Positions 58,830 through 64,000 of a stretch of DNA of 64,000 bases are shown in pieces. Below the pieces are notes generated by a model, which was given only the letters and a program-made list of their open reading frames with translations, did not search any database and was not told where the DNA came from. Source of the DNA: Rhodamnia argentea (taxonomy: Eukaryota > Streptophyta > Magnoliopsida > Myrtales > Myrtaceae); NCBI RefSeq assembly GCF_020921035.1, contig NC_063157.1:20291015-20355014 (forward strand). The letters are read 5' to 3'. Both the position numbers and the translations under genes were made by a program. Numbering within the stretch: the first letter of the stretch is position 1; the number at the start of each line of letters is the position of its first letter.

Positions 58830-61185
58830 AATTACAAAAGTCAAGAAAGACAGAATTTGATTGCACATAACAAATTTGAGAGGACAAAACCACACAAATT
58901 TAGAAAGTTAAGAGGATTTGATTGCCCCAAATAAAAATTAGAGGACCAAAGACGAAGGGCCTACACGAGATGATGATGAGACACTGATCTAATCCTATCA
59001 ATCAGTCAAAAGTCAAACTGAAGATTTGTTGTCTGTCATGATTTTCTTGTTAGAAAAATATTAACCCACCCATCCTCTTTCCTTACCATTCAAACCAATC
59101 TGTGATCGAATTCCACATTTCAAGCTTCTTTTTCTTGTTAATATGATTTTTAAACAATACTTAGTCATGAAAAGATCTTAATCCACCAGCTTAACCCAAT
59201 TTTTTTTTTTGTCAGTCTCTCTTTTTCTCCTAATGAAATTAGCCCATTGTTCTTATCTTCAATTATGGCCAAGCGTTATCTTTTAATTCAATATTTTATC
59301 AATAAAATCAGATTTTTTTACTCGGTTCAATTGATATTATCTCCATTGAAACCCATGTCTGAACGAGCCTTGTCCCACTCTACTCGAAGAGAGCTTTATG
59401 AAGATGACGTCCAAGAGAAGGGAAGCGTCCGTGGAGACCCCTTGATCGGGCGTGGGCATGTCCATGGTAGTTCCGCCAACAGGGCTTGTGATTATCATGT
59501 GACCGGAGCATAGAGTGCGGCATGTGGCTGCGGCACGTGTTAGTTCTAAATGCTATTAATGCGATTCGATGCAAGGCATAATGCCAAAGGTAACTCTAAT
59601 GTTTTCGTTTAGGAGTCAGGGTCCATCCTTAATTTTTAGCTAATGAATGATTAAATGGAGTAGCCAAACTTTAGCCGTCAATGACTTCCGATTGCAACTA
59701 GGTGGCTTTGCTTCCTGGCCATGAAGAGGTCGCCTCACGAACATGCCATGACTAGACCATGACGCGACCTCATCGACATTAGTTAGTGATTAGGTAGGAG
59801 CAGCAATTTGCCATTTTGTCGTTTTCCAAATTTGGCAAGGAATTTCTTTGGCCCAACTTAGCTGGTCATTGATTTTATTTTGGGAATATACAAAAAACAT
59901 GCCTCAATTTTGACTCAATGACCACTTGAAAGCTGCTAGCCCGACAGTCCGACAAGATTATCGGTTATTTCTGACAAAAAAATCTCCCAATAAATGAGCG
60001 CTTTATGCAAAACACGAGGTAATGATGTGTGTATTTACGGTTGAGATTGTATCGTTTTTGACAGTATTGTGAGGGAAACATTTCCTATGACCACTTATGT
60101 GCCTTTATTCTTACAAATAAAATTCACATACATATAAGCAAGACTCGCATCGAAAAGACGAAATTTTCCCTCCTTGAAAAATCAGTTTTAGCATCTTGCT
60201 TTGAATTTGTGTGGTCTAGTTTTTAGTTGATTGGAGTGTTTCTGATGTTTGTGAGAATCTAGAACTTGAGGGTGTGTCTTTTTGGAAAGAAATTGGCCTT
60301 ATTGGAATTGTTGATGTTTGCGAGTGGTCATTAGAAAATATATTAATATTTCACCCTTTTATAGCAAATACCGTTAGTCTCTCATTGCAAATGCTTCATT
60401 CATTGGTTTTCTCCTTAAATCATGTAGTTTGGTCTGCATTGTCTGAATGGGAGGATTCGTCTTCTACGATGATGATTGCCAAGGAAGCGAAAAGAGACAA
60501 CTCAGCACCTAGAATTGCACGGTTGATTGGGATGTTGTGAGATTGTTAACTCAGAATCCAAAGGTCACTTATTTGATTCTCACTAATTGCATGCAAAGTG
60601 TTTTCTGGATGAGGATCATTTTCACATGTTAAAGGCCTGAACTTAAATGGTATTTGAGTTTGGTATTTAGGGTACATTTGGTTCAGCTTTTCCAAGGAGC
60701 TTCGGAGGCCCAAATTCTTGTAAGGTGTTTCGCAAGAGTTTTTGGGACTCCATTGGGCAAATGCTAGCATTTGAAATGTTGGAGAATGTTGAAAGCCCAA
60801 GGCAGGTGGGGACCTGCATACTTGTGGTAGCCGAGTCTCCATACTTATGTCCTTGAACTATAAAAAAAAAAAAAAGGGGAAAGGGAGAGAGAGAGCCAAT
60901 CGCTGGCTTTCTAAAAGTGCTTCTGCCGTGGGAGTTTTGTTGGAGTGCCCCATCTTATGCAGTGGCATTCTGAGGTAGATCGAAAGGGTGCAATGAGTTC
61001 TGTATTTCTTCTACATGTGGAGAACTATCTTAATTGGTTCTTGGATGTCTTAGAATCTCAAATTGAATAGAGATCACTCTTCCGGGACATGGCATGTTGA
61101 ACTTGGTCTCTCTCTCTCTCTCTCTCTCATGCTTGTTTCCAAAGCATAAAATACAAGGTTTTACTTTTGTCTCGATTGTTGTCTT
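58830..61185. other. Intergenic, no gene supported
   Basis: No coding segment could be assigned. An 88-codon frame at 60274-60540 has no recognisable domain. Near 60670-60890 the phrase ACATTTGGTTCAGCTTTTCC looks like one end of a MITE, without a detectable partner. A run of A residues and a GA-rich tract lie at about 60860-60895, and a CT microsatellite at 61105-61128. Confidence 0.4.
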
Positions 61186-62060
61186 AGATAACAAGATTGG
61201 TCAGGAACAGTGTAACTTCAGAAGGGACCAAGTAATCAAGTACCTTAGCCACCAAAGCAGCATCTTCCATCAAGTGGCTTTACTCTATGTGAAACCTGCA
61301 CAGGAGCCTGCTCTTACAGTAGTCTTAGAGGTGATGATTTAAATATTTTGAGTGATTCTCCTATCTCATCATACGAAATAGAAATCATTCAGGGTTGGCA
61401 ACCCAACTTTTTGTAATTTCGTAGTAATCATGATTTAGACCGTAAGATTTGACTAAGAGATTGTTGCTCGTCCTATCCTACAACCTCGTGGTTTCCTCTA
61501 ACTCTCAACAAGAGAAACTCTTGAACGTATCCTGGAACTGTCGAACCACATTTGCCCGGAGTTAGAAGACTGCGAGTTTGCGTAGTATATTGCATTTGTA
61601 GAGGGTTAGCAATCATATTTTTTGCTGTTTGTTTTGATAACGAAGCACTTTTATGGAAATAAAACCAAATTTCTATTGAATACACAAGATGTCCACATCT
61701 GAAAGAAACAGCTAACCAGAGAACAAGAAGACATTGTGCATAAATTGAACAAACAGAAAAAAACTTAGCTCAGTCAGTACCAGGTTTAGAACAAGGCAAT
61801 ATTAACTTTTTGACAATTAAGTTCCACGCGGGAGAAAAAGGGAGTTCTTTCCATGTTTTATTTGTAAAGATGGCATTAAGTTCTCTGTGAATATGAAAAT
61901 TCTTCTTGTTCTAATTGTATGACCTGTATTGTAGTGAACTGGCTTTGAGAGTACTGTTTAAGACTGACTGATTTGTCAAACAAGACCATGCATGCGCTTC
62001 CTCCCCTTTCCTTCATGAAGTTCGAGATACTTTCCAGTGTGTTGGGGTTTTGTTCTTTAT
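61186..62060 (+). pseudogene. Duplicated MKP1 3' end, module 2
   Basis: This block aligns with 50815-52140. It begins inside the MKP1 last exon (GATTGGTCAGGAACAGTG) and continues through the stop region and 3' flank (CAGCATCTTCCATCAAGTGG, then TTAGAGGTGATGATTTAAAT). The reading frame differs from the parent by small indels, and no phosphatase domain is nearby. It is a non-coding 3' fragment, not a second gene. Confidence 0.75.
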
Positions 62061-62397
62061 TACAGTCTGTGCTCGCTAACAATCTTCACGGTATTATTAT
62101 ACAAGGAATAAAACAGGGACTGCTCAATGCTCGAGGATTCAGTTTCTTGGTTGAAATCATACATAAGAAGCACAGGGAAGACAGGCGTTTAGCAGTCAAG
62201 AGAGCATTTCTTCCTGTTGATGGAGATGGAATCGCTCGTTCACTTTCACCGGAAAATTAAAATGAGAATCAATGCAAATGTCGTTGGGAGGATGAGTAAA
62301 TGGTTATTAATAATTTCATGGGAAAGCTGCAGATTGTTTATCGATCATATAGCTATAATCCTGTCGTTGGTATGTTAGGTCAAAAATGAAGCCTTCA

Positions 62398-62825
62398 GGC
62401 TTAAGTACACCCCAAGTGTCATAAGTTGTATACGGCGCTCACTTTAGTGTCAAAACTTCTAAATCGATCACTTTAGTGCTAAGTTTTTGTAATTTTGATC
62501 ACTTAAGTGCCAACTTCTTTTAAAAACGATCACTTTAGTGCCGGAGCTGACGTGGCTTGCCGAAAATTCGACACGTGCTATTTTTTATTAATATTTGAGA
62601 GACGTAGCTTGGTGAATTTGACACTAAAGTGATCGTTTTTTAAAAGAAATTGGCACTTAAGTGATCGAAGTTACAAAAACTTAGTACTAGAGTGATCGAT
62701 TTGGAAGTTTTGGCACTAAAGTGATCGAAGTTACAAAAATTTAGCACTAAAGTGATCGATTTGAAAGTTTTGGCACTAAAGTGAGCGCCGTACACAACTT
62801 ATGGCACTTGGGGTGTACTTAAGCC
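62398..62825. mobile_element. MULE-type fold-back element with 9-bp target duplication
   Basis: The element starts GGCTTAAGTACACCCC and ends with its reverse complement. The first 50 bases of each arm match almost perfectly, including GGCGCTCACTTTAGTG. It is flanked by perfect AAGCCTTCA copies (62389-62397 and 62826-62834); 9-bp duplications are characteristic of Mutator-like elements. The arms fill nearly the whole element. The right arm carries an extra tandem copy of the CACTAAAGTGATCG-AGTTACAAAAA unit. It has no coding capacity. Confidence 0.88.
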
Positions 62826-63429
62826 AAGCCTTCACGGAAAGCTGTTTTGTTTAAGCTGGCCTGCTCATTTTGTTTATGAAATTCGATATTTCATAGGTGA
62901 CGGATGGCCTGAGCAAAGTTTATCTTTCCCTACATTTTCTTCATTTTTGTTTATCTTTTATCAAGTTTTCTTTTTTAGAATACTTTATTTTCTCCTTCTA
63001 AAGTGTCAAAGCTTTAATTTAAAACTTTCGAAAGGAAATGCTAGAAAGAAACCGGTATTAGAAAGAGAGCTACTCTTCCAAAATTTGTACAAATTCCAAA
63101 TTTCTATCACCTTGGTATGAGAATACGGGGATCCAAGCACGAGCATCTGGGTCTCGACCTCGGGCAGCTGTCTACCTCGGGCAGTTGGGGACTCTGTGTC
63201 CCATACTCGTTTCCTTGCCTACCCGAATCCAAGTTACTGAAGCTCAAACAATGCATTTTTATTTTGGAAAAAAAAAGGGAAAATTTTCATTCCCAAACGA
63301 TGAAAAGTATTTCGTGGATCTTCTTCAGATCTCAGTCAAACACTGGAGAATATTGTTATTTTCCTGAAAATATAACCAAATTCTTATTGGCACAAAGTGA
63401 GCGCCATGCGAAACTTTTGACATTTTTAG

Positions 63430-64000
63430 TGTCCTTACGCTTTTGTTTTTATAATTAAGCACTTTATGGAAATATAACCAAATTCCTAGTGAGGACGCAA
63501 GTAGTCCACAGCTGAACGGCGCAGCTAACCATAAGACAACAGGACATTGCTAAAAACCTGGACACATAGAAGAAAGTTAGTCCAGTTAGTACCTGGCTTA
63601 GAACAAGGCTCTATAACTTTTGACCATTCGTTCCAATGATATTTGCATCACTGTATTTCAAATAAGTTCCACGTGAGGAAAAAGGGAGGTCTTCGCTTGT
63701 TTTCTTAGTAAATATGAATCTTAATACGCTATTTGCAGATTGCATTAAGTTCTTTGTGAATAAGAATATTCTTTTAATTTTTGCACATGCAAGCCCCATG
63801 CATGATGACTATTCTGCAAAGGCTGAGGTTTTCATCGATAAAGATGCTTACCACATGTAGCAATCAAAGCAAAGAATGCAACTTAATCTTTGAAGAGCTT
63901 TAACTTTTTGAGCTCGTTTAGAAAGGAACTCCTGTAATTTTAGATTGATAAATCATCTTTTGGGGGTGTCTTTGGATGATTTTCGTGATTTAAGTGTACG
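63430..64000. repeat. Duplicated MKP1 3' flank, module 3 (runs off window)
   Basis: The sequence matches 51230-52010, with landmarks ATAATTAAGCACTTTATGG, TAGAACAAGGCTC and, at the window edge, TTTGGATGATTTTCGTGATT. It lacks the coding part of the MKP1 last exon. It continues beyond the window. Confidence 0.75.

Noticed and set aside
1-64000. CRISPR arrays, operons, phage or bacterial defence systems
   Set aside because: The sequence is plant nuclear DNA; no spaced identical repeats or prokaryotic genes were seen.
1-64000. tRNA, rRNA or snRNA genes
   Set aside because: No cloverleaf with A and B boxes or rRNA core sequence was recognised by eye; a tRNAscan or Rfam search would be needed to exclude them.

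Overview
The window is nuclear DNA from a flowering plant. Genes are split by GT-AG introns, intergenic DNA is AT-rich and full of plant transposon relics, and every recognisable protein is a typical land-plant protein. Overall character suggests a woody core eudicot, perhaps Myrtales, but the species is not established. No bacterial, organellar or viral genes were seen.

Seven intact protein genes are supported. In order they are: RPL35 (minus, 388-1957); two tandem monoacylglycerol-lipase/caffeoylshikimate-esterase-like hydrolases (plus, 6226-8349 and 16901-18952); the splicing factor SF3B3/SAP130 (minus, 20238-25371); an ESB1-type dirigent protein (plus, 29235-30386); a TRM/DUF4378 protein (minus, 32513-37191); the manganese transporter MTP11 (minus, 39178-43909); and the MAP kinase phosphatase MKP1 (plus, 47247-50866). 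That makes eight loci counting both hydrolase copies. For RPL35, the hydrolases, SF3B3, MTP11 and MKP1, the exons were joined at visible splice sites and the codon phase closes exactly.

The left third (about 1.8-19 kb) is a tandem segmental duplication. Unit A runs from inside RPL35 exon 2 to the 3' UTR of the first hydrolase. Unit B repeats the same order: a broken RPL35 5' end, the same flank, a LINE relic, the same promoter and the second hydrolase. Unit B was then enlarged by about 5 kb, mostly a probable 3.3 kb solo LTR and a second LTR fragment. Unit A separately carries a small fold-back element that unit B lacks.

The middle (20-47 kb) is gene-rich housekeeping and accessory sequence, with MITE-like elements between SF3B3 and the dirigent gene and several short tandem duplications in introns and gene ends. 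The right third (50-64 kb) holds MKP1, duplicated pieces of its 3' end, and a transposon nest. In the nest a hAT element with a clean 8-bp target duplication and a dead transposase sits inside a long-terminal-inverted-repeat element. A shorter relative of that host element lies 1 kb away, and a separate 428-bp fold-back element has a perfect 9-bp target duplication.

The genes do not form one pathway. Two themes recur: phenylpropanoid or lipid and cell-wall chemistry (hydrolases, dirigent protein) and basic RNA and protein synthesis (RPL35, SF3B3). I found no convincing undescribed biological system. The strongest observations are structural: the duplication and its breakpoint, the nested transposons, and the dispersed copies of the MKP1 3' end.
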